In this document: piece by piece, positions 1-8,388 of the stretch
Numbering within the stretch: the stretch's first letter is position 1
How the letters are laid out: every line of letters begins with the position of its first letter
Assembly (NCBI RefSeq): GCF_017329615.1
Contig: NZ_JAFMTW010000038.1
Coordinates: 1 to 33,182 of the forward strand
DNA length: 33,182 nucleotides
Source: Alicyclobacillus suci
GTDB taxonomy: Bacteria; Bacillota; Bacilli; Alicyclobacillales; Alicyclobacillaceae
Direction: 5' to 3'
The notes under the pieces: model-generated
What the model was told of the DNA's origin: nothing
Database searches by the model: none
The model's input: the letters and a program-made list of their open reading frames with translations, nothing else
Made by a program: the position numbers and the translations under genes

Positions 1-93
1 CGAAGGAGTGGCTTGAAAAGCAAAACCTTGCATGATGCCCAGTTTTAGGTGGGGGATTTTTCGGTGAACATGTGGGGGATTTTTCGCTTGACA
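1..93. mobile_element. probable right end of an IS21-type insertion sequence
   Basis: The stretch ends with two copies of a 22-bp repeat beginning GTGGGGGATTTTTCG, at 49-70 and 72-93. Multiple subterminal repeats with an outermost TGTCA-like end (read from the right) are typical of IS21-family ends. Positions 3-35 read KEWLEKQNLA followed by a stop, which could be the last codons of an IstA/IstB-like gene lying outside the window. This is inference from repeat architecture; the element body is not visible. Confidence 0.4.
49..93. repeat. two 22-bp direct repeats, period 23
   Basis: GTGGGGGATTTTTCGGTGAACA-type units at 49-70 and 72-93 differ at three positions, all within the last seven bases. 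The shared core is GTGGGGGATTTTTCG. They probably serve as transposase-binding repeats of the IS end that lies to the left. Confidence 0.75.
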
Positions 94-199
94 AATACAG
101 CTTCTTTGTCATGCCTTTGTTCCTTGACAATTCCATCTCAGCCGCGTCTGGTTGGAGGATGCTCCAACGTCTGCAGACTGTGGCTTTCTGTTCCCGACC

Positions 200-474
200 T
201 GCCTGTGGGACAATGGGGTCAGCAAGTTTTTCTCGGGATATTTCTTTATCCTCCTTGCGGACCTTTTGGTACTGCTGTTTATAGCCTGATACCCAGGACC
301 CACTGCCCAATCTTTAACCGCTGGTTGCACCTCTGTCTTTTGGTGGGGCGTAGTGGCCCGTCAATTGACACCTCGACAGATGAGTGCTGATGACGAGGCT
401 GAGGTAAGTGGTTCCCACGGGCACCCAGGTCCGGGACTGACTTGACTCTATCACCTGAAATGGAGGTGAATCGA
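200..474 (+). ncRNA. candidate IS110 bridge RNA region (position approximate)
   Basis: The region just upstream of the transposase has no credible gene. In the IS110 group the long 5' non-coding end is known to encode the bridge RNA that pairs with target and donor DNA. Short self-complementary pieces are present, but I could not derive the two-loop fold with confidence. The call rests on family knowledge and position; the limits are guesses. Confidence 0.3.
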
Positions 475-1710
475 TTGTCTAAACTGCATGTTGGTATTGA
501 CGTGAGCTTGCGTTCCCACCATGTTCAGTTCATGGACGGGCGCGGACAAGACTTGGCTTCGTTTAGTGTCCACAATGACCAGCCGGGCGCAGACACGCTC
601 ATTCGCAAGGTGTTGGAGACCACAACGGTCAAGCACATGGATTCAGTTGTCATTGGCATGGAGGCCACATCCAACCTTGGTTGGCATCTGGCGCATTACC
701 TTCAACAGCAATTTGATGGATACCGCCCCAATCTGGAGACTGATATTCACGTCCTGAATGCACGCAAGGTGGCTCGTTTTAAGAAGGGATATGACACCCT
801 CCCAAAGAATGACCGCATTGATGCCTGGGTGATTGCAGACCATCTGCGGTTTGGTCGTCTTCCTCAAGCCATGACTGATTCCGTTCAATTTGAAGCATTA
901 CAGCGTTTAACCCGTACACGATTTCACTTGGTTCAAAGCATTACACGGGACAAGACTTTTTTCTTGAACCAGCTATTCTTGAAGTTCAGTGGCCTTCGTC
1001 AAGACAATCCGTTCTCCGATTCCTTTGGCAAAACGTCACTCGCCGTGATTCAAGAGTTGGAACCCGAACAGATTGTGCAAATGCCGCTTCAAGAACTCAT
1101 TGATTTCTTGACCGACAGGAGCAACAACCGGTTCGAGAACCCGGAAGAGACAGCAAAAGAACTGCAAAAGGTCGCTCGGAACTCGTTTCGTCTCGACAAA
1201 GTGATGAAGGATCCCGTTAATCTCTCACTCTCGGTTACGCTCAGTGTCATTCAACACATGGAGTCCGAAGTGAAGAAGCTTGATAAGGCGATTGCCAAAC
1301 TGATGAAAGCCATTCCCAACACGCTCGAGAGCGTGCAGGGTATTGGTCCGGTTTATGCCGCCGGACTTCTCGCTGAAATTGGCGATATTAAGCGATTTAA
1401 TAACCACAGTGCACTCGCCAAGTACGCGGGACTCGTATGGAACCAATACCAGTCCGGCGAGTACGAGGCTGACGAAACGTCGCGCATGCGAACGGGCAAC
1501 AAATATCTGCGATATTACCTGATTCAAGCTGCGGATAAGGTTCGCAGATACGACTCAGAATACGCAGCGTTTTACCAAAAAAAGCACGATGAAGCATTGA
1601 AGCATAAGCATAAAAGAGCACTCGTCCTGACTGCACGAAAACTGGTACGCTTGGTGTTCACACTACTGACCACCAACCAGCTGTACACACCACCGGAGCG
1701 GAGGGGATAG
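475..1710 (+). CDS. IS110-family transposase (DEDD recombinase)
   Basis: This 411-residue transposase catalyses RNA-guided recombination of the IS. The N-terminal RuvC-like DEDD domain shows VGIDVS with Asp9, GMEATS with Glu63 and NDRIDAW with Asp113 and Asp116. The C-terminal Transposase_20 domain begins around the helix-hairpin-helix-like VQGIGPVYAAGL (about residue 287) and carries SGEYEADETSRMRTGNKYLR, whose Ser near 327 is the likely nucleophile. I place the start at TTG 475 because a strong GGAGGTGA lies at 462-469; in-frame starts at 442 and 460 have no such site. Length and motif order are normal, so the enzyme looks intact. It is read opposite to all its neighbours except the gene at the far right edge. 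Confidence 0.93.
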   Translation: MSKLHVGIDVSLRSHHVQFMDGRGQDLASFSVHNDQPGADTLIRKVLETTTVKHMDSVVIGMEATSNLGWHLAHYLQQQFDGYRPNLETDIHVLNARKVARFKKGYDTLPKNDRIDAWVIADHLRFGRLPQAMTDSVQFEALQRLTRTRFHLVQSITRDKTFFLNQLFLKFSGLRQDNPFSDSFGKTSLAVIQELEPEQIVQMPLQELIDFLTDRSNNRFENPEETAKELQKVARNSFRLDKVMKDPVNLSLSVTLSVIQHMESEVKKLDKAIAKLMKAIPNTLESVQGIGPVYAAGLLAEIGDIKRFNNHSALAKYAGLVWNQYQSGEYEADETSRMRTGNKYLRYYLIQAADKVRRYDSEYAAFYQKKHDEALKHKHKRALVLTARKLVRLVFTLLTTNQLYTPPERRG

Positions 1711-1900
1711 CTTCACCTCGCCAACCGGAATTTCCAATTTCCAAACCGCAATGCTGGATTGAAAATTCAGCATACGAGGCGGTCTTATTCAGTGCACCCT
1801 TCTTCACCTCAATTTACCGGCTTTTACCGAATCCATTTCCAATTCCACAAGATCAATGACTTGACATCTTACCGCTGGGCTATCGTTCTGTTTGGCTCCG

Positions 1901-1917
1901 TTGCACAGAATGTGCAA
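1901..1917. repeat. perfect palindrome TTGCACA-GAA-TGTGCAA
   Basis: A 7-bp perfect stem with a 3-base loop sits between the end of the IS110 and the stop of the VWA gene. It could be a weak transcript end for the minus-strand operon (no U tract follows) or part of an IS110 insertion site, since many IS110/IS1111 elements prefer palindromic targets. The function is open. Confidence 0.5.
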
Positions 1918-1934
1918 AATCATCACCGACACTC

Positions 1935-3392
1935 TCAATTCAATGATTCAATGATATACGACAACGTATCATCGTCCCCGACCTGTGGCTTGGCTAACTG
2001 GTCCGTAAAGGGTCGAACGGCGGTATCGGAATGTCCGATCACCACTGAAATTACGTTGAAGTTCTTCTCAGACTTCACCCGTCGGAACTCCCCGTTCAAG
2101 AATTCATCGGAGACCGAGGCTGCGCCATCGGTAAGAAAAACGATGTCGCCTTTTTGAAATGCCGAGTCATCCATGACTTTTACAGCTTCTCGAAGGGGTT
2201 CCTCAAAGGAAGTCCCACCGTCGAAGAAGTGACAAGCCATTTCAATAATCTCAGTAGCCGGTGCAATGCGAGGGTTTGCCCATTTCTGGACGTAACATTC
2301 ACCTCTGCTTGCAAAGTGAATGACTGCAAATGCTCGTTTTTCTCTGGATGCAATAGCAAAAAGCGAAAGTGCAATGCCCTTTAACCACTTTTCGACTACA
2401 CCTTCCGTCGAACCAGATTCGTCTATACATACTACAATGGGACCTTGTCCCTCTCGTTCGTATCCTTTCAGCTCGTACTGTAATAAGCGTTTTTCCGCGA
2501 AACGGAGAAGAAACTCTTCTTCTGTATCCGGGTCTGCTAACAGAGCGAGTTCAGATGGTACAAGCCGAGATAAGTCATCCCCGAGGGTAATATTGACTAC
2601 TTCCGTCGGTGGGTGCTGTGTACGATTGCGACGTTTTTTTAACGCGATCATCTGCATTCGTCCGGCGAGCTTCGCGATTTCACGTATTTTCGGATCGTTG
2701 CGCAGCATATCAGCGAGCAGTAGACGTTCAGCGCCGTTCACTGGGTTCCCGTTGCCGGGTTCTATACCGAAGGCATGCATTGCGTCAGCGTCCTGTGTAG
2801 CCAAATCAACGGTTTCGTCGAGTGCTTGACGCATCTCTCTCGCGATGGACGAACCATGTGTATCGTACGCTTCGTTGAAAATAGCTTCTGCCCCATTCAA
2901 AGCCTGACGAAGTTCGTTCGCTAGCGCATGTAGTTCGTCGGCCTTGTGTTGTGCGGGACTCGTTAGGTCTCCACCGGCTGCGTCTGAATACGCTTCTGCT
3001 TGGTCAAGAAGTTGTTGTAACTGTTGTTGCATTTTATGAACTGCTTGCGCCGCATTCTTCACATCGTCCGGGATAATTCCATTGAGCTTCTTTTGTAAAT
3101 CAAGAGAGCCAATCGCCGAACCATATTCGTCGAATTGTGTCATCCCACGGAGATCCTTCCATGCGCTTTGTGCCATCAACGTTTCCATGACACGTTTGTT
3201 TACGACAGACGCATCGGAAGCGAAGGAAGGCGCGCTCTTGTAGAGCGACGCCCACACATCAGGAATAACGCCATCAATCTGTTGGTTATTGACGGCCTCT
3301 TGCAGTTTTGTTGACTCTTCATATACTCGTTGAAATGTGCGACGGTCGAAACGATCCGTTTCAATCGACCCAAATCTTAAATCCCGAGACAC
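1935..3392 (-). CDS. VWA-domain protein, ViaA-like partner of the MoxR ATPase
   Basis: This 485-residue protein has a helical, Gln/Ala-rich N-terminal half (about 1-300) and a C-terminal von Willebrand A domain. The metal-ion-dependent adhesion site is complete: DESGS at 324-328, Thr394 in GGTSFEEPL and Asp422 in FLTDGAA. The layout matches the ViaA family, cytosolic partners of RavA-type AAA+ ATPases that form chaperone-like complexes. The start is GTG 3392 and overlaps the end of the ATPase gene by 16 bp, so translation is probably coupled. It is the last gene of its cassette. The substrate is unknown; ViaA-like is inferred from architecture and the neighbour. Confidence 0.85.
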   Translation of the reverse strand: MSRDLRFGSIETDRFDRRTFQRVYEESTKLQEAVNNQQIDGVIPDVWASLYKSAPSFASDASVVNKRVMETLMAQSAWKDLRGMTQFDEYGSAIGSLDLQKKLNGIIPDDVKNAAQAVHKMQQQLQQLLDQAEAYSDAAGGDLTSPAQHKADELHALANELRQALNGAEAIFNEAYDTHGSSIAREMRQALDETVDLATQDADAMHAFGIEPGNGNPVNGAERLLLADMLRNDPKIREIAKLAGRMQMIALKKRRNRTQHPPTEVVNITLGDDLSRLVPSELALLADPDTEEEFLLRFAEKRLLQYELKGYEREGQGPIVVCIDESGSTEGVVEKWLKGIALSLFAIASREKRAFAVIHFASRGECYVQKWANPRIAPATEIIEMACHFFDGGTSFEEPLREAVKVMDDSAFQKGDIVFLTDGAASVSDEFLNGEFRRVKSEKNFNVISVVIGHSDTAVRPFTDQLAKPQVGDDDTLSYIIESLN

Positions 3393-4510
3393 TTGGACAT
3401 AACCCCTTTCAGCAATGCATCCACCTTCAACTCAGCTTCTTCAATCCGCGCAATTTTAGATGGAGAGCCTCCAGCAGTCTTAAACGCCTGTATCTCTTGC
3501 TTTATGTGTTTGAGTTTCTTCACCGCTTCGGTGCCGACTTGAACGGCCTGGTCTTCATTCGCCTTCACCGCATTGTTTGCGATGTCGCGTGCATCTTCGA
3601 TCAGTTCTGCGATTTGTCCAGCGACTGGATCGAGGCGTTTACGAACGATGGACGCCACTTTTGCCACTTGAGAAGGATCGTCCCAAAGAGTGTGCTGAAG
3701 AATTTCAGCGTCTTCCTCGATGATGATGTGGTCCCTTCCTGCGAGAACCGCACGTGCCGGCAATACATCCGTAGCAATTTGTCGCCAGCGTCGATCCGAC
3801 AGCGTAATGCCTTCCTGAATCAGGTCGTTCTTGAGGTTGAGCAACGCTTCTGCGACGCTTTGGTCAATCTTAATCAGTTTCGCCGCCTGTTGAAGCTGTT
3901 GTAATTCGTGCAACGTCAACAGATTCGGACGAGCCGGACGTGGCGAGGTCAGCATAGCAATGAAGTTATGTTCTTCGCGAATGTATCCTGGCTGAAACCG
4001 AAACACGAAGCGATCATAGACAGCTTGTAACTCCTCTTCTTCGGGGAATTCGTTGCTTGTACCAACAAGTGTACCAAGCGGTACTCTTACGGCACTTGTC
4101 CCGTTGTAAAAGACTCGTTCATTCGCGATTTTCAGTAGAGCATTTAGAATCGCGGAACTTGCCTTAAATACCTCGTCTAAGTAGCCAAAATGGGCCTCAG
4201 GTAGTTTCCCTGTGGTAATTCGTTCATAGACTCCAACTTTCAACTTTTGTAGGTCGTATGGCCCGAACAGCTCTTCTGGAGTCGTGAATTTCGTCATGAG
4301 CCATTCAAAGTACTTGTACCCGTCAATCAGTTGAGAGAGCTCGTCCGTAATCGCACTCTTCGCAGAACCTGGGAGACCAATCAACAGAATGTGTTGACGT
4401 GCAACGAGTGCAGTCAGTAATCCGTCGATCACGTCTTCACGTTCAAAGAAAGACGCCGTCAAATGGGAACGAATCGCGTTTACTTTATCTATAATATGTT
4501 GTTGGTTCAT
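3377..4510 (-). CDS. MoxR-family AAA+ ATPase, RavA-like
   Basis: This 377-residue AAA+ ATPase has Walker A GLPGSAKS at 45-52, Walker B YLDEVFKAS (Asp112, Glu113) and sensor-1 Asn153 in GTSNEF. The sequence from Walker B through LNALLKIANER closely resembles RavA-type MoxR proteins. The C-terminal third is a charged helical region. The start is ATG 4510, preceded by GAGGAG; the frame stays open to 4612, but the extension runs into a hairpin-rich leader and is not needed. MoxR proteins usually act with a VWA protein in protein-complex maturation, and the next gene encodes such a protein with a 16-bp overlap. What this pair does on a mobile replicon is unknown. Confidence 0.9.
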   Translation of the reverse strand: MNQQHIIDKVNAIRSHLTASFFEREDVIDGLLTALVARQHILLIGLPGSAKSAITDELSQLIDGYKYFEWLMTKFTTPEELFGPYDLQKLKVGVYERITTGKLPEAHFGYLDEVFKASSAILNALLKIANERVFYNGTSAVRVPLGTLVGTSNEFPEEEELQAVYDRFVFRFQPGYIREEHNFIAMLTSPRPARPNLLTLHELQQLQQAAKLIKIDQSVAEALLNLKNDLIQEGITLSDRRWRQIATDVLPARAVLAGRDHIIIEEDAEILQHTLWDDPSQVAKVASIVRKRLDPVAGQIAELIEDARDIANNAVKANEDQAVQVGTEAVKKLKHIKQEIQAFKTAGGSPSKIARIEEAELKVDALLKGVMSKCLGI

Positions 4511-4528
4511 TCTTAAATCTCTCCTCAG

Positions 4529-4566
4529 GCCCCCAAGCCGTGCTAGGGGGCTAAATGGTTTAGCCC
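4529..4566 (-). promoter_or_regulatory. two mutually exclusive leader hairpins before the RavA-like gene
   Basis: Bases 4529-4534 (GCCCCC) pair with 4546-4551 (GGGGGC), while 4548-4554 (GGGCTAA) can instead pair with 4560-4566 (TTAGCCC). The pairings share 4548-4551, so only one can form at a time. The structure lies 18 bp before the ATPase start. It could control translation or mark a processing site; this is seen in sequence only. Confidence 0.5.
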
Positions 4567-4589
4567 TGCATGGCCAGGGTATAGAGAAC

Positions 4590-5516
4590 TTAGACTTGTT
4601 CGAGAAGGGCACGCATTTGCGCTTGTAGGATGTCTACATCCGTTTCAAGCGTGCCTATGCTCTCCTTCAAGATGTTCTGGTAGGTTACGATTTCGTTTCG
4701 TATTGAATGTGCACGTGCCATGAGGGCTTGTACTTCTTTGTCGTCTATCTGACCTTTGAGCGCAGCGCGCATCTCGGTAAGGAACGTCTGTGCTTTGTGC
4801 GTCACTACGTCACGCACCATATCTCGGGATTCCTCGGTGTTCATCACCGGAAGCTTATACGCATAGGTGTGTGGCAGTGACGACAAAAATCGAACGAGTT
4901 GGAACAACAGCTCTTCATTGTCGCGCGGCACCAGGTAGACGCCACCAGACTCTTTGAGCGGTGTAGCAGACAAGTCTTTCAGTACAGAACGCACCATTCG
5001 ACGCCGTGCATCGGCATCAAAGTGGTTTAAATAAAGTCCATATAGATTCTGAAACTCCTCGGCCGCTTTGACCACGTTGGGGTCGTCTACATTGAAGACT
5101 TTTACGTTTGTTGTCTTGTACTCGTGGTTGAACACGAATACCGCGGCTCGAGGGTCGTAGTCGAGTTTCGTTTCAGCCGATGTTGGCGTTTCAATGACCA
5201 AATGTCGAACGACCTCTTTACGGTTACCCGTTTTTACGTCTCGAATGAGGAATCGAGCACCTTCGTAGTCTCGTACCCGTCCTTCTAACTCTTTTGTTGC
5301 ACGACGGAATGCATCAGCTGGACGAATCTCCGGAATACGATATTCCTCAGGCAAGCCAGAGGCCTTAAAGAGTTCCCACAGCTGCTGTTTCGGGACTAAT
5401 CGTTCTGACATCGCATACCATACAAAGTGTCCAATTCTGGACTCTACGTCACTGGTGGTTGCAGTAAGACCTTTAAGAGTTAATTTTTCTTGTGTCATTG
5501 CCATGTTTTCGCCCAT
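4590..5516 (-). CDS. conserved-looking hypothetical protein of the RavA/VWA cassette
   Basis: I do not recognise this 308-residue protein with confidence; it may belong to a phage/plasmid family of unknown function (DUF6744-like is a weak impression). It is soluble, without signal or membrane segments. The N-terminal part (SRIGHFVWYAMSERLVPKQQ) is helical, the middle has beta-rich stretches such as AAVFVFNHEYKTTNVKVF, and the last 80 residues are likely coiled coil. It lies immediately before the RavA-like and VWA genes, about 80 bp away across a hairpin leader, so it may be a client or adaptor of that pair. The start could be Met1, Met5 or Met7; no strong ribosome site separates them. Confidence 0.7.
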   Translation of the reverse strand: MGENMAMTQEKLTLKGLTATTSDVESRIGHFVWYAMSERLVPKQQLWELFKASGLPEEYRIPEIRPADAFRRATKELEGRVRDYEGARFLIRDVKTGNRKEVVRHLVIETPTSAETKLDYDPRAAVFVFNHEYKTTNVKVFNVDDPNVVKAAEEFQNLYGLYLNHFDADARRRMVRSVLKDLSATPLKESGGVYLVPRDNEELLFQLVRFLSSLPHTYAYKLPVMNTEESRDMVRDVVTHKAQTFLTEMRAALKGQIDDKEVQALMARAHSIRNEIVTYQNILKESIGTLETDVDILQAQMRALLEQV

Positions 5517-5530
5517 TTCAACCGTATAGG

Positions 5531-5562
5531 GGGAAGCCCCCCATACAATTCAGGGGCTTCCC
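5531..5562 (-). promoter_or_regulatory. perfect 10-bp hairpin between dnaN and the next gene
   Basis: GGGAAGCCCC (5531-5540) pairs perfectly with GGGGCTTCCC (5553-5562). On the minus strand it follows the dnaN stop and precedes the next start by about 15 nt. No U tract follows, so a leader or processing stem is more likely than a terminator. Confidence 0.6.
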
Positions 5563-5591
5563 TCCCTATTTGGTTTTTTGAGTCATGGTGA

Positions 5592-6773
5592 TTACGCGGT
5601 TTGTTTTTGTTCTTGTGATTCGTCTTGGCTCCGTTGTTCTGCAGGTAATCTAACCGGAGAGATTAGTGACAAACAATCTGTGTCCGGCGCAGAGATTGTC
5701 CCTGGTACAAGCGGACCATTGATACCAATTACCACTTTCTCCGAACTCATTGCACGAAGGGCTTCGACCCAGTACACAGAGTTGAATGCCATTTTTTCAA
5801 TGGTTGCTTCGGGATTTAAGAGAGGCACAGAATCAGTACCTTTTCCGTTTAAGCTCGACTCAGCAGACAGCACTAGTTCGCCATTTGCGATTTCAAATAT
5901 CGTGCGCATTTGGTCTTGGTCTCCAGCAAAATAAGAGACAAATTCGCAGGAGCGCAACAAGTCAGCTCGATTGACTTCGAGTTGTACCTGGACCGAAGCG
6001 GGTATGATCCTTTGATAATCAGGATACGTGCCGTCGAGTGCTCGCATAGTAAGACGCGTTTCACCATCAGACCACGTGGCCACCATAACTCGTTCGCCAA
6101 TTTCTAGGACAACTGTTTCGTCGTCATCCGAAGGCAACATAGAGGACAAGTGAGCGAGTGGTTCTTTTGGGATGGTTAACTCGCGCTCGTCTTCACCTTC
6201 CATGACAATCCCACCGACTGACGTTTTAGCTAATCGCAAACCGTCCGTGGAAACAGCCGTCATGGTTCCATTAGAAATTGTTAAGTTGACTCCTTTTAAA
6301 ATTGGGCGTACATCAGAATTCGAACACGCGTAGACAACCCGTTGTAGTGCATTTTGTAATACAGGAGCCGGTAGTTCCATACGCGCTGTTTCGTCCCGGT
6401 TCTGATACGGAGTAAACAACTTCGGATCTTGGCCCGGAATTTTTGCACTTTGTTTTCCGGAACGTACGTTGAGGTGTAACCCATCCTGTACAAAGATCAC
6501 TTCGTCGGTTGCAAACTTCACGATATTAAGCAGTTCCTTTGCGGGAACGAGAATTGTGCCTGACTTCTCGATTCGAACCGTCGGATCACCAATTCGCTCA
6601 AACAACGAGCGTTTCAGTGATACGGTTTCCGATGAAGCTGTAAAGTCAACGCAATACTCGTCTTTATCAACTGTAATGAGGACATTTCGATACACAGTCG
6701 TCTTGCTGGATGCGACGCGTACAATGTCCTTTAAGGTCTTAATTAATATTTCCGGCTGGAATGTAGCTTTCAT
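5592..6773 (-). CDS. dnaN: DNA polymerase III beta sliding clamp, replicon-borne copy
   Basis: This 393-residue protein forms the ring that tethers DNA polymerase and other partners to DNA. It aligns by eye along the whole DnaN pattern: N-terminal MKATFQPEILIKTLKDIVR, central RVVYACSNSDVRPILKGVNL, and C-terminal FNSVYWVEALRAMSSEKVVIGINGPL-type core followed by SPVRL. Bacterial clamps usually end at PVR-(T/L); here about 15 hydrophilic Gln/Glu-rich residues follow. The start is ATG 6773 with GGAGAG at suitable spacing, not the upstream in-frame start at 6812. No dnaA or recF is adjacent, so this is not the chromosomal origin locus but an accessory clamp within a plasmid-type replication cassette. 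Confidence 0.92.
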   Translation of the reverse strand: MKATFQPEILIKTLKDIVRVASSKTTVYRNVLITVDKDEYCVDFTASSETVSLKRSLFERIGDPTVRIEKSGTILVPAKELLNIVKFATDEVIFVQDGLHLNVRSGKQSAKIPGQDPKLFTPYQNRDETARMELPAPVLQNALQRVVYACSNSDVRPILKGVNLTISNGTMTAVSTDGLRLAKTSVGGIVMEGEDERELTIPKEPLAHLSSMLPSDDDETVVLEIGERVMVATWSDGETRLTMRALDGTYPDYQRIIPASVQVQLEVNRADLLRSCEFVSYFAGDQDQMRTIFEIANGELVLSAESSLNGKGTDSVPLLNPEATIEKMAFNSVYWVEALRAMSSEKVVIGINGPLVPGTISAPDTDCLSLISPVRLPAEQRSQDESQEQKQTA

Positions 6774-6794
6774 ATTGCATCTCTCCGTTTTTGA

Positions 6795-6849
6795 CCCCGC
6801 GCCGCCGCGCAAGGTCTGATTTTTTGTCAGAACCTGCGGCGGCAGGGTA
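6795..6849 (-). promoter_or_regulatory. long GC-rich leader hairpin of dnaN
   Basis: GCCGCCGC (6801-6808) pairs perfectly with GCGGCGGC (6836-6843). The stem continues inward through AGGTCTGA (6812-6819) and TCAGAACCT (6827-6835, one bulge) and outward through ACCCC/GGGT. It ends about 10 nt before the dnaN ribosome site. Outer stem, GC-rich middle stem and AT-rich tip recall the leaders at 8608-8662 and 15500-15553. Confidence 0.6.
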
Positions 6850-6874
6850 AAACCGAGGATTCAGTTGTTTGTAG

Positions 6875-7816
6875 TTATGCTAACGTTGCTACGCGACCGT
6901 TGTCTGGTTTGTTTCGGTACATCACTTTGAAGCGTGTACCCTTGATGGAAACGAGGTCAGGCCAATTAAGACGCTCCATCTCTTTGCCAACACGCTTCGC
7001 GATTCGTTCGCTATACATGAACGAGATGACTTCCGCTTTCTTAGACGAGTTTGTTGTGACCAACACGGGTTTCACATCTACTTCAGATTGCAATTCACCG
7101 AAGGTCTGTATGATTGCACTCACGAGTTGGATATGGAGTCTATGATTTATCGAATAGAGACCATATCGTTCTGCTATATCGTGACAAGCGTACCAACGTC
7201 CTAGCCGTTGCTGCGTCTTTTCCACGATAGCGAGTACAGGACTTTGAATTGTCGATGATTGTCTCGTACTTCGTTCTTCAACATGTGGGATACCTGCGAA
7301 CGAATAGATACGCTCCATGAATCGAATCCGCTCTCGAGGATCCAGTACGATGTCGCTGATCACCTTCGTGTTGGCCGCGACCCATCTTAGGATCGCGGTG
7401 CGGGTATCAGGTTCGGTGGTTTCCACCGACTCTTTATCAAGAAGGTAAGTCCTCACTTGTCTTGCGACTTCGGAATCTCTCAGGAACATCCCGACAAGAA
7501 GTACTGCGCGTCGCGGTAGCACGGTTAGGGACCGAGCACGCTTGCCAATACAACTGAATTCCTTGAGGGAATTCAGTTCTTCGCCTTGCAGCACACGCAA
7601 ACCACTGTTCTCAAACTCACCACGATGGTCATGAATGAGACTAGCAATAGTCTGCTTTGAAACTTCGTAATAGCTTGCTGCCATTTCAAGCGATACGTAT
7701 ATGTCGCCTGGCAGTGTCGATAACTTTTTCACACGGTCTAGCACGTCCGTCTGATTGAGCAGGGACGTACGAGCCGTCGGGCTTTCAACGAGCACCTGTT
7801 CGCTCAGTTTCAACAT
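6875..7816 (-). CDS. phage antirepressor-like DNA-binding protein
   Basis: This 313-residue protein has, near residues 40-65, a helix-turn-helix-like segment (SLEMAASYYEVSKQTIASLI). It is followed by RARSLTVLPRRAVLLVGM and LRDSEVARQVRTYLL, a pattern I associate with antirepressor-like regulatory proteins of Bacillota phages and plasmids. The C-terminal 100 residues are not recognised. The start is ATG 7816 with GAGGGGG upstream; an open extension to 8017 only overlaps the CHC2 gene. It overlaps that gene by 32 bp and precedes dnaN. It may act as a regulator or in replication initiation; the family role is inferred, not shown. Confidence 0.65.
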   Translation of the reverse strand: MLKLSEQVLVESPTARTSLLNQTDVLDRVKKLSTLPGDIYVSLEMAASYYEVSKQTIASLIHDHRGEFENSGLRVLQGEELNSLKEFSCIGKRARSLTVLPRRAVLLVGMFLRDSEVARQVRTYLLDKESVETTEPDTRTAILRWVAANTKVISDIVLDPRERIRFMERIYSFAGIPHVEERSTRQSSTIQSPVLAIVEKTQQRLGRWYACHDIAERYGLYSINHRLHIQLVSAIIQTFGELQSEVDVKPVLVTTNSSKKAEVISFMYSERIAKRVGKEMERLNWPDLVSIKGTRFKVMYRNKPDNGRVATLA

Positions 7817-8342
7817 GCTGTTCCCCCTCACTCGACGTATGTTCAGCTTGTTCAAGCAAACGTCCGATACGTCGATTGAATTGTTTTTTCCATGCGTTAT
7901 ACCTCTTCCACTCAAACCACACCCAGTCGAGCGTCCTTTTACGGTACTGCCCCCATTTCTGAGGTGACCAGGACGCTGGCCGTTTGTGGATGAGCCCAAG
8001 CTCAAACCCGATTTCATCTAACTCCGCCTGCGTGAGATTCAACGCTGGATGAGTAAAACGACGTTGCCCGGCCTTGAGCGGGAACAAGGTATTTCTCGCA
8101 GTGTCTTCTGATACGTCGTGGAGTAACGCGTAGAATTTAACGAGTCCACCGCCGGCATCGCAAACCCAGCAGTGGAACACGTTCTTCATCGCGTTAAGCT
8201 CTAAGTTTTGCCTCATATCCCCACAAAACGGGCAATCCGTTTTGTACTGACCATGCTTCCTCATACGTGTTAGTTTGAGGCTAGCCTGTTCAGCGAGGTC
8301 AACGATGGTGATTGACGAACGTTCTTGAATGACAACTGACAA
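7785..8342 (-). CDS. CHC2-type zinc-finger protein (primase-like, stand-alone)
   Basis: This 185-residue protein has the zinc-binding module of DnaG-type primases: CPFC (Cys37, Cys40) and HCWVC (Cys58, Cys61) followed by DAGGGLVKFY. No TOPRIM catalytic domain follows; the remainder is basic and aromatic (WSPQKWGQYRKRTLDWVWFEWKR split over residues 125-150) and may bind nucleic acid. It may recognise single-stranded template for a separate primase or act in replication control. The start is TTG 8342 after AAAGGAG with a spacing near 10. Its 32-bp overlap with the next gene indicates coupling. The zinc module is clear; its job here is inferred. Confidence 0.75.
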   Translation of the reverse strand: MSVVIQERSSITIVDLAEQASLKLTRMRKHGQYKTDCPFCGDMRQNLELNAMKNVFHCWVCDAGGGLVKFYALLHDVSEDTARNTLFPLKAGQRRFTHPALNLTQAELDEIGFELGLIHKRPASWSPQKWGQYRKRTLDWVWFEWKRYNAWKKQFNRRIGRLLEQAEHTSSEGEQHVETERTGAR

Positions 8343-8388
8343 CCCGTCCCCACTCCTTTCTGCAACGACGTAACCGGGTGAAACTTAA

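Larger units (their letters stand above)
94..1934 (+). mobile_element. IS110-family insertion sequence, ends not determined
   Basis: The element contains one transposase gene (475-1710) with about 380 bp of non-coding DNA before it and about 220 bp after it. IS110 members normally lack terminal inverted repeats and make no regular target duplication, so the limits cannot be read from the sequence; the coordinates are the outer limits between the left repeat pair and the next gene. It interrupts no recognisable gene. Its + orientation is opposite to nearly all other genes here, consistent with independent insertion. Confidence 0.5.

Noticed and set aside
1759..2157. Plus-strand 132-codon frame downstream of the IS110
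   Set aside because: No ribosome site; most of it mirrors the VWA gene on the other strand.
3308..3904. Plus-strand 198-codon frame
   Set aside because: Antisense shadow of the MoxR and VWA genes, which have full catalytic motifs.
5592..6773. Chromosomal origin region because of dnaN
   Set aside because: dnaA, recF and DnaA boxes are absent, and the neighbours are plasmid or phage-type genes.
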